Shown: positions 45,401 to 52,406 of the stretch, one piece after another
Numbering within the stretch: the first letter of the stretch is position 1
Layout of the letters: every line of letters begins with the position of its first letter
Origin: Neotabrizicola shimadae
GTDB lineage: Bacteria > Pseudomonadota > Alphaproteobacteria > Rhodobacterales > Rhodobacteraceae
Length of the DNA: 64,000 bases
Direction of reading: 5' to 3'
Assembly (NCBI RefSeq): GCF_019623905.1
Contig: NZ_CP069370.1
Coordinates: 434,001 to 498,000 of the forward strand
Program-made: the position numbers and the translations under genes
The notes under the pieces: model-generated
Told to the model about the DNA's origin: nothing
The model's database searches: none
What the model saw: only the letters and a program-made list of their open reading frames with translations

Positions 45401-46950
45401 ACGCCGTCCGACGAGTTCCCGTTCGTGGATATGCCGATGCCGTTCTCTGCCGCGACAAGCGTGACCTCGGCGCCGATGCCACCGCCATCGCCATGGCTTT
45501 GTTCCCCGGCTCCGTAGGATTCGGCCGATCCGCTTCCGGCGAAGCCGCCGACCGATTGGAACACCATGGCATCCGAGGAACTTCCGGAGGTCGCGATGGT
45601 TGCCGTAACCCATGCCGTGATCTCGGAAGCGTCACCGCCGCCCGCTGCCGCGCCACCCTGACCCTTGGTGCCAAAGCTGTTCTGGGTCGCACCCCCATCG
45701 CCGCCCACCCCGCCGTAGCTGCGCGCCATGAAGCCGCGCACCCCGTTTCCGGAGAGTGCGGCGGTCACTGCGAAGTCGCCGAAGGCTTCGTTGCTTCCGA
45801 CCGTCACCGCGCCGCCCGCACCTCCCGCACCGCCTGCGCCGCCCGACGAGCCGCTGCCACCAGACACCAGGCCGCCGCTACCGCCGTTGCCGCCGATCGA
45901 CTGCGCAAGCACCGCCGTGAACCCCGAGGCTGCCGAGCCCGAAACCGAAATGCTGCCCAGCAGGCCGACGAAATCGCCCGCTCCGCCGGCCCCGCCTGCG
46001 CCCCCGGTGCCCTTCTCCTGGCCAAGCCCGACCGACGAAACGGCGGCTCCGCCGTCGCTGCCGCTGCCCCCCTGCGAGGTCAGCACGACGGCCCCGGTTC
46101 CCGCCTGGCTCAGCCTGACCTCGCTCAATTGCAGCCAGCCGGCAATCTGCCCGCCATCGCCCCCGGCGCCGCCGGCACTGCCGGTGACGTTGTTCTGACC
46201 GATCGTCTCGTTGTTCTGATCCAGCTGCCCGCCGTCGCCCCCGATCACGGTCGCAACGATGCCTGCCGCGTTGTCCGCAAGGCTCATGCTGGACGCGGTG
46301 ACGTAGACCGTGGCCGCCGGGTCCATGTTGCCGAAGCCGCCGCCCTGGCCGGCCGATCCGCCGGTTACATTGTCGTTGTCCGGGGTAACCGGCTGCATGT
46401 TGGCTGACCCGCCCTGCCCACCGGCAGCGTACAGAGAAACCGCTGTGGCGTTTGTTCCCGATGCGGCGATCGTCCCGGCCGTGATGTTGAAACCGGTTGC
46501 GCCACCAGAGCCGCCAGGGCCGCCCGAGGCCTGGTCAGGCCCCAATCCGGCATCTACGCCTGTACCCCCGGCGCTGTTGATCTGAAGGCCGGGCGCATTC
46601 GTCGTCGACCATCCGGCGCCGGCGTCATCAAACGTGACCGAAACCGAGCCGGCATCGTTGCCGATGTCCGAGGTCACAGTGGCACTGACGGCCAGGGTGC
46701 CCGACGGTGGCGTCAGGCTGCCGGAAAGAGACTGGATCGTCAGATAGGGGATGTTTTCGACCACGATAGGAAGCGAAGGGTCGCCGGTGCAGGTCACGGT
46801 ATTGCCAGAGGTCACGCATCCGTCTGCCAGGGCCGGCGCTGGACAGATCGCCACCAGGCTGGTGCCAAGGAGAGAGCGCTTCACGATGGAGCTCGGATGC
46901 CTTGCCTTGCCACGCGGCCCACGCCCAACAATCGAATTGATCGCCAACAC
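39493..46950 (-). CDS. Giant glycine-rich autotransporter adhesin
   Basis: 2,485 residues from a GTG at 46950 preceded by AAAGGGGAAAGC (a second GTG 12 codons earlier has no ribosome site). An extended basic signal region precedes cleavage about PALADG. The passenger (about 60-2200) is a beta-helix-like array with at least 20 copies of a segment of the form I-x-A-Q-S-V/I-GGGGG, spaced every 60-100 residues. The C-terminal 280 residues are an autotransporter beta-domain (CTWGRFYGRGLDYDP to the terminal LLNYSF). It should display a long fibrous passenger on the cell surface for adhesion or biofilm. It stays open through 7.4 kb despite the repeats. Confidence 0.9.
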   Translation of the reverse strand: MLAINSIVGRGPRGKARHPSSIVKRSLLGTSLVAICPAPALADGCVTSGNTVTCTGDPSLPIVVENIPYLTIQSLSGSLTPPSGTLAVSATVTSDIGNDAGSVSVTFDDAGAGWSTTNAPGLQINSAGGTGVDAGLGPDQASGGPGGSGGATGFNITAGTIAASGTNATAVSLYAAGGQGGSANMQPVTPDNDNVTGGSAGQGGGFGNMDPAATVYVTASSMSLADNAAGIVATVIGGDGGQLDQNNETIGQNNVTGSAGGAGGDGGQIAGWLQLSEVRLSQAGTGAVVLTSQGGSGSDGGAAVSSVGLGQEKGTGGAGGAGGAGDFVGLLGSISVSGSAASGFTAVLAQSIGGNGGSGGLVSGGSGSSGGAGGAGGAGGAVTVGSNEAFGDFAVTAALSGNGVRGFMARSYGGVGGDGGATQNSFGTKGQGGAAAGGGDASEITAWVTATIATSGSSSDAMVFQSVGGFAGSGSAESYGAGEQSHGDGGGIGAEVTLVAAENGIGISTNGNSSDGVTAQSVGGGGGKAFQSLGLSGLGGANLAGGSGGAVELTVSGAGIATFGSFSRAIFASSVGGGGGSGGPNTGISTIGAAGGTGGNGQSVTVYGLSDITTSGGQSDGILASSIGGGGGSASSAVGLFSIGGKTGGGGGDGGAVAVTYGGAITTGGGDADGIHALSVGGGGGDGANAVAAGVIYENAVGGTGGKGGTGSTVSVVQLAGASDLIRTTGDRSRGILAQSIGGGGGSGGSAATGGILTGFSHTVGGTAGTGGSADDVTVSIAGGISTMGAHSDGILAQSIGGGGGNASSVVTAGMPGGISVSATIGGWGGNGGSAGGVSVAAGGGIATGGAHASAIAALATGGGGGHSGTLVSATGVDLAAVNVSIGGRGGKGGNVNGPVTVTANGNLSTAGDHSAGIIAHSTGGGGGHGSNIVNATTLTLGSIGASVGAAGGNAGNASAVSVTAQGAISTKGVMSSGISAVSAGGGGGSAGSIVNSNVASVGDVDVTIGASGGGGGSGGAVTVSTAGDIQTVGHQSDGIYAASTGGKGGSAGTHIAADATANVGTVGSITIAVGGQGGAGGTAGNVAVTTANSITTAGDLSAGLIAQSIGGDGGRALGTVAANLGDIGNATVLIGGAGGNGGIAGTVDVVTKDSGAAITTSGIVSHGIVAQSMGGGGGAGGFAGEASINVGDEASGGISGQLGITVGGGGAPGGRSAKVTVQNSAAITTSNLMSFGILAQSVGGNGGDGGSAYAFNVDVNSPDAVNVNVDVGADGGFGAEGSEVDLTNTGAVTTESFMSVGLFAQSVGGNGGNGGSSYTALAQVVASSKFEVDANIGGGGGGGGAGAAVVLNNQGTVITKASGSDAIYAQSVGGGGGRGGNAGYLALNLSSPFSSDNPETQITVGVKVGGGGDGGEGANSSTVQVTNTGNVTTTGTRSRAIFAQSVGGGGGDGGTSSATSFAVSDICNNPSVSEYVCDSKLDPNKEQAANIGINMTVELGGNGAAGGDGDTVAVNNSGALSTAGQLSHGIYAQSVGGGGGNGGEGALGIEAWTTNTLANTIADLPGNLLPSFTSVDIAVGGTGAGGGNGGAVTITNSGAITIAGPDASYVTKYTGFSGGARGALSFLAGGTGIFAQSVGGGGGDGGAGSSSFTAVVTVGNSGGGGGQGGAVTVNNTATITNTSGFSGTGIFAQSVGGGGGTAGDVGQAFSDPHESLNIGAGVAVSKTPGQGGDGGEVNVASGGAILTTGTSSPGIIAQSVGGSGGIAAVASDARTTIYVGSGVAAGNGGNVTVTNAAPIEVQGQGSVGIVALSAGGANSSDQSGTVTVNANANITASGSGGRAILVSSDSYKNQATGTVNININQGVTLQTGANGAETVLVLNGSETSTLTNAGTIIGGNAASNAIYVKSDNSFQIQNYGTITGSISGEAGSVGGTYGFLSLDNNVGATLNTGSLINLPGAAGSFVSSGTISPGAQGTIADTTIQAGQMILLGSGSTYQPDLDASDEVGSGIVASDMLSLVPGTFAPGDGILQIEAAIVAPSMLISQPGKALRSGTAYVMDSDYNFAASDFTVQDTATVDYSLSTSSTVTSGTTTLVLDYSISTTPWNLPGAPAQLLSRVNSNHRSFGDYLDRLFFTPIEGVDDAFISSLAEDVLAIPDMASLLESYEDYIADEALAVPDATLLGSLAFSKDLHGCGATGLAGASKLEQDTYCTWGRFYGRGLDYDPSAAGPTYTEQVLGLSLGIQTEFNGDMTLGGALDYESGDLTLGNGTGSVSRFMAGAMLKSDLGFMTLAGSLEGGNYSSTISRSFTVGGDDFTATGAPDGTWLAAHVRANSRFNQGGGFIDPTLDIGLTSLRQDSFVEQGADGFNMSVSELEQTTVSINPFVTFGTSFLQDGMTGQFSLRAGVLGLVGQDPSVDASFVGVGTSGPTFVIRNSQTNLFGDLGAAVDLSISDSLALRASADALVSDDQTSYSAQVLLNYSF

Positions 46951-46974
46951 GCTTTCCCCTTTAATGCTCGGCCA

Positions 46975-47003
46975 AGAGTTCTGCACGCTCTGCGCAGTGT
47001 CAA
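46975..47003 (-). promoter_or_regulatory. Possible promoter of the autotransporter gene
   Basis: On the minus strand TTGACA (47003-46998) is followed 17 bases later by AACTCT (46980-46975). The -35 is perfect and the -10 is poor. Transcription would start near 46968, about 18 bases before the chosen GTG at 46950. Confidence 0.35.
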
Positions 47004-47022
47004 TCAGCCAGCGGGGAACGTT

Positions 47023-47577
47023 TTGGCGAGTTTAGGTTTTCCTGCCCGTCGACCCGTATCTTGGTTGATTGTGGCTTTGGGTGTTTCCACTGCAAGCCTG
47101 TCTGATGCCGAGGTTCGGCCCGACCGCGTGGAAGAGCAGTACAGGGACTGGACGGTGACCTGTGGCCCTGCGGCCAGTGCCGCAACCGGGGCCTGTTCCA
47201 TGCAGCAGGCCGTCACGGACAACGCGACGAAGGCGGTCGTGATGCGTTTCGTGGTCGAGCCGGCGGGGCAGGGGGCTGCGCCGGTCGCCTCGATCATCGG
47301 GCCATTCGGGGTTGATCTGGCCCAGGGGCTGGACCTTTCCGTGGATGGCGGGCCGGTACGCGATCTGGCTTTCCGCACCTGTCTTCAGGTCGGCTGCATC
47401 GCCACGCTGCCTCTGGACGACGCACTTTCAGCCGACCTGCGCAGGGGAACCGCGCTGGTGGTCAGTGTCTGGCCTTCCGACAACCCGACCGGCACGATCA
47501 GCCTGCCCGTATCCCTGTCGGGCTTTGGCGATGCGCTTGACCGGCTTCAGGCCCTCTCGGCAAGTCAGACGCCCTGA
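47023..47577 (+). CDS. IalB-family (invasion-associated locus B) exported protein
   Basis: 184 residues from a TTG at 47023 (GGGGAA before it), which leaves an intact signal peptide ending about SLSDA-E; upstream in-frame residues look unrelated. The mature protein has IalB features: EEQYRDWTVTCG, FRTCLQVGCIATLPLD with paired Cys, and GTISLPVSLSGFGDAL at the end. IalB is a periplasmic or surface factor that aids host-cell entry in Bartonella; homologues in free-living alphaproteobacteria have unknown roles. It is divergent from the giant autotransporter, with about 70 bases between starts. Confidence 0.78.
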   Translation: MASLGFPARRPVSWLIVALGVSTASLSDAEVRPDRVEEQYRDWTVTCGPAASAATGACSMQQAVTDNATKAVVMRFVVEPAGQGAAPVASIIGPFGVDLAQGLDLSVDGGPVRDLAFRTCLQVGCIATLPLDDALSADLRRGTALVVSVWPSDNPTGTISLPVSLSGFGDALDRLQALSASQTP

Positions 47578-47782
47578 CCGCGCGCCTCGGGCGCAGCACA
47601 GATTCGCGCGGGCCTGTCACGGTGGTCAGGTCCCGGTCGCCGTGCGTGGCGCGCAGTCGAAAGATCAAGCTCTTAGAGTGTCTGCAACAGGGTAGGCCCC
47701 GGTTCTGCCTGAACGGCAGAACGCACAGGTCACACGCACTGATGCGCGGATCTGTCCGACCAAGGCAATGCTTTGTGATTTC

Positions 47783-47857
47783 TGGAGCGGGCGATGAGAT
47801 TCGAACTCACGACCCTAACCTTGGCAAGGTTATGCTCTACCCCTGAGCTACGCCCGC
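47783..47857 (-). tRNA. tRNA-Gly (GCC)
   Basis: Reading the minus strand, GCGGGCG at the 5' end (47857) pairs with CGCCCGC near 47787, followed by T and an encoded CCA (47783-47785). The anticodon loop is TTGCCAA with anticodon GCC, and TTCGAAT marks the T-loop. Length is 75 with CCA. An identical copy lies 130 bases upstream. Confidence 0.97.
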
Positions 47858-47952
47858 ACTCCGTGGCGGGCTGACTACCGAACCTGCGCGACGGTGGCAA
47901 GTGGCTTTCTGCGCCAGGAATCGGCTTCTCGATCCCGACCCCGGAATGGCAA

Positions 47953-47974
47953 AGGCCGCCCCGAAAGGCGGCCT
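47953..47974 (-). terminator. Terminator between the two tRNA-Gly copies
   Basis: AGGCCGCC (47953-47960) and GGCGGCCT (47967-47974) pair around CCGAAA. On the minus strand the stem is followed by TTTG. It lies 14 bases past the 3' end of the upstream tRNA, so each copy may be transcribed separately. Confidence 0.65.
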
Positions 47975-47987
47975 GTCGCTTTTCCGA

Positions 47988-48062
47988 TGGAGCGGGCGAT
48001 GAGATTCGAACTCACGACCCTAACCTTGGCAAGGTTATGCTCTACCCCTGAGCTACGCCCGC
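47988..48062 (-). tRNA. tRNA-Gly (GCC), second identical copy
   Basis: The same 75 bases as the copy at 47783-47857, including GCC anticodon and encoded CCA (47988-47990). Its flanks differ, so the duplication covers little beyond the gene. Confidence 0.97.
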
Positions 48063-48134
48063 GCATCGGATGCCGGTGATCTAAGGGATGGCGCGGGGGG
48101 CTGCAAGGGGTAAATTGCAGTTCCGCGCCAGCCG

Positions 48135-51100
48135 TCATTCTAGTTCGATCAGAAGGTCCTTCGCCTCGATCTGGCTGCCGGGATGGACGTGCAGCGCCTT
48201 GACCGTTCCCTCGCGGTCGGCATGCAGGCCGGTTTCCATCTTCATCGCCTCGATGGTCAGAAGCAGGTCGCCTGCGCGGACCTTTTGCCCCGCCGTGACG
48301 GCGACAGAGGCCACCGAGCCCGGCATCGGCGCGCCGATATGGGCAGGGTTGCCATCGGCGGCCTTGGGGCGCGCGGCCGTTTTGGCCTTGATTGCGCGGT
48401 TCGGCACGCGGATCACGCGGGGCTGGCCGTTCAACTCGAAGAAGACCTTCACCTCACCGTCCTCGCCGGTCTCGCCCACAGCCTGCAGGCGGATCTCCAG
48501 CGTCTTGCCGCTGTCGATTTCGGCGGTGATCTCGTCTCCGGGCTGCATCCCGTAGAAGAAGGTCCGTGTCGGAAGCACACGCACCGGGCCATAGGCGCGG
48601 TGCCGTCCCATGTAATCGAGGAAGACCTTGGGATACATGAGATATCCGTTCAGGTCCTCGTCATCTATGGTCAGGCCATTCAGCTCCTTCGACACCTTCG
48701 CGCGGACAGCTTCCAGATCGACCGGCGGAAGCGTCTTGCCGGGCCGTTCGGTCAGGGGCGTCTCACCCTTCAGCACCTTCTTCAGAATTCCGTCGGGCCA
48801 GCCGCCATGGGGCTGGCCAAGGTTGCCCTTCAGCATGTCCACGACCGACTCGGGGAACGCCACCTCCACCGAAGGATCCTCGACCTGGGCGCGGGTCAGG
48901 CCCTGCGCCACCATCATCAGCGCCATGTCGCCCACGACCTTAGACGACGGCGTGACCTTCACGATGTCGCCGAACATCTGGTTGGCATCGGCATAGGCCT
49001 GCGCCACCTCGTGCCAGCGCTCTTCCAGGCCAAGCGAGCGCGCCTGTGCCTTGAGGTTGGTGAACTGGCCGCCCGGCATCTCGTGCAGGTAAACCTCCGA
49101 AGCCGGCGCCTGCAGACCGCTTTCGAAGGCGGCATACTGCTTGCGCACACCCTCCCAGTAGTCCGAGATCTGGCGGATCGCGCCGATGTCCAGCCCGGTG
49201 TCCCGCTCGGTGTTGCGTAGCGCCTCGACGATGGAGCCCAGGCAGGGCTGCGAAGTCCCGCCCGAAAAGGCGTCCATCGCAGCGTCCACGGCATCCACCC
49301 CGGCATCGCAGGCGGCCAGGATCGTCGCCGCCGCCGCGCCGCTGGTGTCATGGGTGTGGAAGTGGATGGGCAGGCCCACCTCCTGCTTCAACGCGCGGAT
49401 CAATTGGCGCGCGGCGGGAGGCTTAAGAAGCCCCGCCATATCCTTCAGCCCCAGCACATGCGCGCCGGCGGACTTCAGTTCCTTGGCGCGGTCTACGTAG
49501 TATTTCAGGTTGTACTTCGACCGCTTCGGATCGAGCAGGTCGCCGGTATAGCAGATCGTGCCTTCGCAGATCTTGTTCGCCTCGATCACCGCATCCATTG
49601 CAACACGCATGTTCTCGACCCAGTTCAGGCTGTCGAACACACGGAAGACGTCCACGCCTGTCTCTGCCGCCTGCTTGACGAAGGCCTGCACCACGTTGTC
49701 GGGATAGTTGGTGTAGCCCACGCCGTTCGACGCCCGCAGCAGCATCTGCGTCATCAGGTTTGGCATCGCGGCGCGCAGGTCGCGCAGGCGCTGCCACGGA
49801 CATTCCTGAAGGAAGCGGTAAGCCACGTCAAAGGTCGCCCCGCCCCAGCATTCCACGCTGAACAACTGCGGCAGGTTCGCTGCATAGGCCGGCGCCACCT
49901 TGATCATGTCGATCGACCGCATCCGCGTTGCCAGCAGCGACTGGTGGCCGTCGCGCATGGTGGTGTCGGTGAGCAGCACCTTGGTCTGGGCCTTCATCCA
50001 GTCGGCCACGGCCTGCGGACCCTTCTGTTCCAGCAGGTTGCGCGTGCCATAGGCAGGTTCGGCCTTCAGCACCGGCGGCTTCGGCGCCTTGGCCTCAGCC
50101 GGCGGCTTCGGCCGGCCCGAGGTCTCGGGGTGCCCGTTCACCGTGATGTCGGCGATATAGGTCAGGATCTTCGTCGCCCGGTCGCGCCGCTTCTTGAAGG
50201 CGAACAGACCCGGCGTGGTGTCGATGAATTTCGTGGTATAGCTGTAGTCCAGGAAGGTCGGGTGCTTCAGCAGGTTGATGACGAACTCGATGTTCGTCGC
50301 CACGCCGCGGATGCGGAACTCGCGCAGCGCCCGGTCCATGCGGGCGATAGCCTTCTCCGGTGTCTGGGCATGGGCCGTGACCTTCACCAGAAGCGAGTCG
50401 TAGTAACGGGTGATGACCCCGCCCGCATAGGCAGTGCCTCCGTCCAGCCGGATGCCATTGCCGGTTGCGCTGCGATAGGCGGTCAGGCGGCCATAATCGG
50501 GGATGAAGTTGTTCAGCGGGTCTTCGGTTGTCACCCGGCACTGCAGCGCGTGGCCGTTCAGCTTCACCTCGGCCTGTGAGGCGACTCCCGTCGCCTCGGC
50601 CAGCGTCTTGCCTTCCTCGATCAGGATCTGCGCCTGAACAATGTCGATGCCGGTGACCTCTTCGGTCACCGTGTGTTCGACCTGCACGCGGGGGTTAACC
50701 TCGATGAAGTAGAAACGCCCCGAGTCCATATCCATCAGGAACTCGACGGTTCCCGCACATTCGTAGTTGACGTGCGAACAGATGCGCTTGGCCATCTCGC
50801 AGACGTCTTCACGCTGTTCCTGGGTCAGATAGGGGGCCGGGGCGCGCTCCACGACCTTCTGGTTGCGCCGCTGCACGGTGCAATCGCGTTCCCACAGGTG
50901 CCAGCAGTTGCCCTGCTTGTCGCCCAGGATCTGCACCTCAACGTGGCGGGCGCGCAGGATCATCTTTTCCAGATAGCCCTCGCCGTTGCCAAAGGCGGCT
51001 TCGGCCTCGCGCCGGCCCTCGCGGACCTTCGCTTCCAGCTCTTCCTCGTTCAGGATCGGGCGCATCCCCCGCCCGCCGCCGCCCCAGGACGCCTTCAGCA

Positions 51101-51575
51101 TCAGCGGATAGCCGATCTCCTTGGCTTCCTTCTTGATCGCCGCAAAGTCCTCGCCCAGCACTTCCGTCGCCGGGATCACGGGCACACCGGCGGCGACCGC
51201 CACCTTGCGGGCCGATGCCTTGTCACCAAGGGCGCGCATCGTCTCAGCACGCGGGCCGATGAAGGTAATGCCAGCCTGGTCGCAGGCATCGACGAAATCG
51301 GGGTTTTCCGAAAGCAGGCCATAGCCGGGGTGGATGGCATCGGCCCCCGACATCTTGGCCACGCGGATGATCTCGGGGATCGAAAGATAGGCGCCTACGG
51401 GCGAAAGGCCCTCGCCGATCTTGTAGGCCTCGTCCGCCTTGAACCGGTGGAGGCTGAGCTTGTCCTCCTCGGCATAGACGGCGACCGTCTTCTTGCCCAT
51501 CTCGTTCGCGGCCCGCATCACGCGGATGGCAATCTCGCCGCGGTTGGCGACGAGAATCTTCTTGAATTCGGGCAT
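48135..51575 (-). CDS. pyc: Pyruvate carboxylase
   Basis: 1,146 residues, the full single-chain length. The biotin carboxylase half starts with ANRGEIAIRVMRAANEM and has the glycine-rich ATP loop near GGGGRGMRP. The carboxyltransferase domain is about 540-820 (TDTTMRDGHQSLLATRMRS, FSVECWGGATFDVA). The biotin attachment site is EAMKME at the C-terminus, with Lys about residue 1112. It carboxylates pyruvate to oxaloacetate to refill the TCA cycle. It is monocistronic; a weak hairpin (48101-48120) lies just after the stop and ahead of the tRNA genes on the same strand. Confidence 0.97.
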   Translation of the reverse strand: MPEFKKILVANRGEIAIRVMRAANEMGKKTVAVYAEEDKLSLHRFKADEAYKIGEGLSPVGAYLSIPEIIRVAKMSGADAIHPGYGLLSENPDFVDACDQAGITFIGPRAETMRALGDKASARKVAVAAGVPVIPATEVLGEDFAAIKKEAKEIGYPLMLKASWGGGGRGMRPILNEEELEAKVREGRREAEAAFGNGEGYLEKMILRARHVEVQILGDKQGNCWHLWERDCTVQRRNQKVVERAPAPYLTQEQREDVCEMAKRICSHVNYECAGTVEFLMDMDSGRFYFIEVNPRVQVEHTVTEEVTGIDIVQAQILIEEGKTLAEATGVASQAEVKLNGHALQCRVTTEDPLNNFIPDYGRLTAYRSATGNGIRLDGGTAYAGGVITRYYDSLLVKVTAHAQTPEKAIARMDRALREFRIRGVATNIEFVINLLKHPTFLDYSYTTKFIDTTPGLFAFKKRRDRATKILTYIADITVNGHPETSGRPKPPAEAKAPKPPVLKAEPAYGTRNLLEQKGPQAVADWMKAQTKVLLTDTTMRDGHQSLLATRMRSIDMIKVAPAYAANLPQLFSVECWGGATFDVAYRFLQECPWQRLRDLRAAMPNLMTQMLLRASNGVGYTNYPDNVVQAFVKQAAETGVDVFRVFDSLNWVENMRVAMDAVIEANKICEGTICYTGDLLDPKRSKYNLKYYVDRAKELKSAGAHVLGLKDMAGLLKPPAARQLIRALKQEVGLPIHFHTHDTSGAAAATILAACDAGVDAVDAAMDAFSGGTSQPCLGSIVEALRNTERDTGLDIGAIRQISDYWEGVRKQYAAFESGLQAPASEVYLHEMPGGQFTNLKAQARSLGLEERWHEVAQAYADANQMFGDIVKVTPSSKVVGDMALMMVAQGLTRAQVEDPSVEVAFPESVVDMLKGNLGQPHGGWPDGILKKVLKGETPLTERPGKTLPPVDLEAVRAKVSKELNGLTIDDEDLNGYLMYPKVFLDYMGRHRAYGPVRVLPTRTFFYGMQPGDEITAEIDSGKTLEIRLQAVGETGEDGEVKVFFELNGQPRVIRVPNRAIKAKTAARPKAADGNPAHIGAPMPGSVASVAVTAGQKVRAGDLLLTIEAMKMETGLHADREGTVKALHVHPGSQIEAKDLLIELE

Positions 51576-51730
51576 TCGGCCGTCCCCCAGGCGATAGCTT
51601 TCGGGGCCAGTCTATGCTTGCTGCGGTGCGGCGCAAGGGCGCATCGGCGCGATTCCGGGGCGTGATGAGGCGGAAACAGGCAGTCGTTCACAAACTGCGC
51701 GATTCTTGTGCAAAGGGTCCCGCCGACCCA

Positions 51731-52273
51731 TCATGCGGCCGAGTCCACCTGAACGTCGTCCTCGTCGAAGAGATCGGGGCGCACCGTTTCCAGCCGTGCC
51801 AGCAGGTGGCCATCGCCAATGTACAGCCAGTTCCAGCATATGCGATGCCCGAAGGCATCCTCGACAAAGCGGTTGCCCCACCTGTCCTTGCCGATGCGTC
51901 GCAGGTCCCGCCACAGCAGGAAATCCCGCTTCGGCCCGAAGGGCGGAACCAGAAGGGCGGAAGGACCCTCAAGCCCGTCGGTCGTCCAGAGCACATCATA
52001 GGACGGTCTCAGAGCGATCAGGGCCACGGCCATCAGCGCCAGAAGGCCAACGCCAGCCAGCAACCACACAAGCCCGCTGCCCGAAAGAAGGATCGCCGTG
52101 CCAAGCCCGCCCGCCAGCGGCGCGACGGCGCCGGAACGCCAGGGGTCAGGGGCGGCGCGCCCCTCGGGGCCGCCCGCCACCGCAGGCCGTCCGCGCGAAA
52201 GCCGATAGGCCATGACCGCGGCAATGGCGGCGCCGGACAGAAAGCTGATCAGAAGGAACGGTTCGATGGTCAA
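51731..52273 (-). CDS. Predicted inner-membrane protein, function unknown
   Basis: 180 residues from a TTG at 52273, chosen because it starts just before the first hydrophobic helix (LTIEPFLLISFLSGAAIAAV); the longer frame to a GTG at 52378 adds an arginine/cysteine-rich segment that looks non-coding. A second hydrophobic stretch lies about residues 60-90 (ILLSGSGLVWLLAGVGLLALMAVALIAL). The rest is soluble (DVLWTTDGLEGPSALLVPPF, NRFVEDAFGHRICWNW). I do not recognise the family. The start is uncertain. Confidence 0.6.
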   Translation of the reverse strand: MTIEPFLLISFLSGAAIAAVMAYRLSRGRPAVAGGPEGRAAPDPWRSGAVAPLAGGLGTAILLSGSGLVWLLAGVGLLALMAVALIALRPSYDVLWTTDGLEGPSALLVPPFGPKRDFLLWRDLRRIGKDRWGNRFVEDAFGHRICWNWLYIGDGHLLARLETVRPDLFDEDDVQVDSAA

Positions 52274-52406
52274 GGTGGGTTTCCCGTGAATGCAGATCCG
52301 TTCTGCATCCTCTTCCGGGCGGCATCGTGGCCGTTCGCGGCACCTTCGTGGCACCTCCGAGAAAACCGTTGGACTCACGCAATGGTGAGCAGAAGGGTGC
52401 CGGGGC

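Noticed and set aside
41651-46585. Many Pro-rich frames on the plus strand
   Set aside because: They are complements of the Gly-rich autotransporter repeats (Gly codons read as Pro on the other strand).
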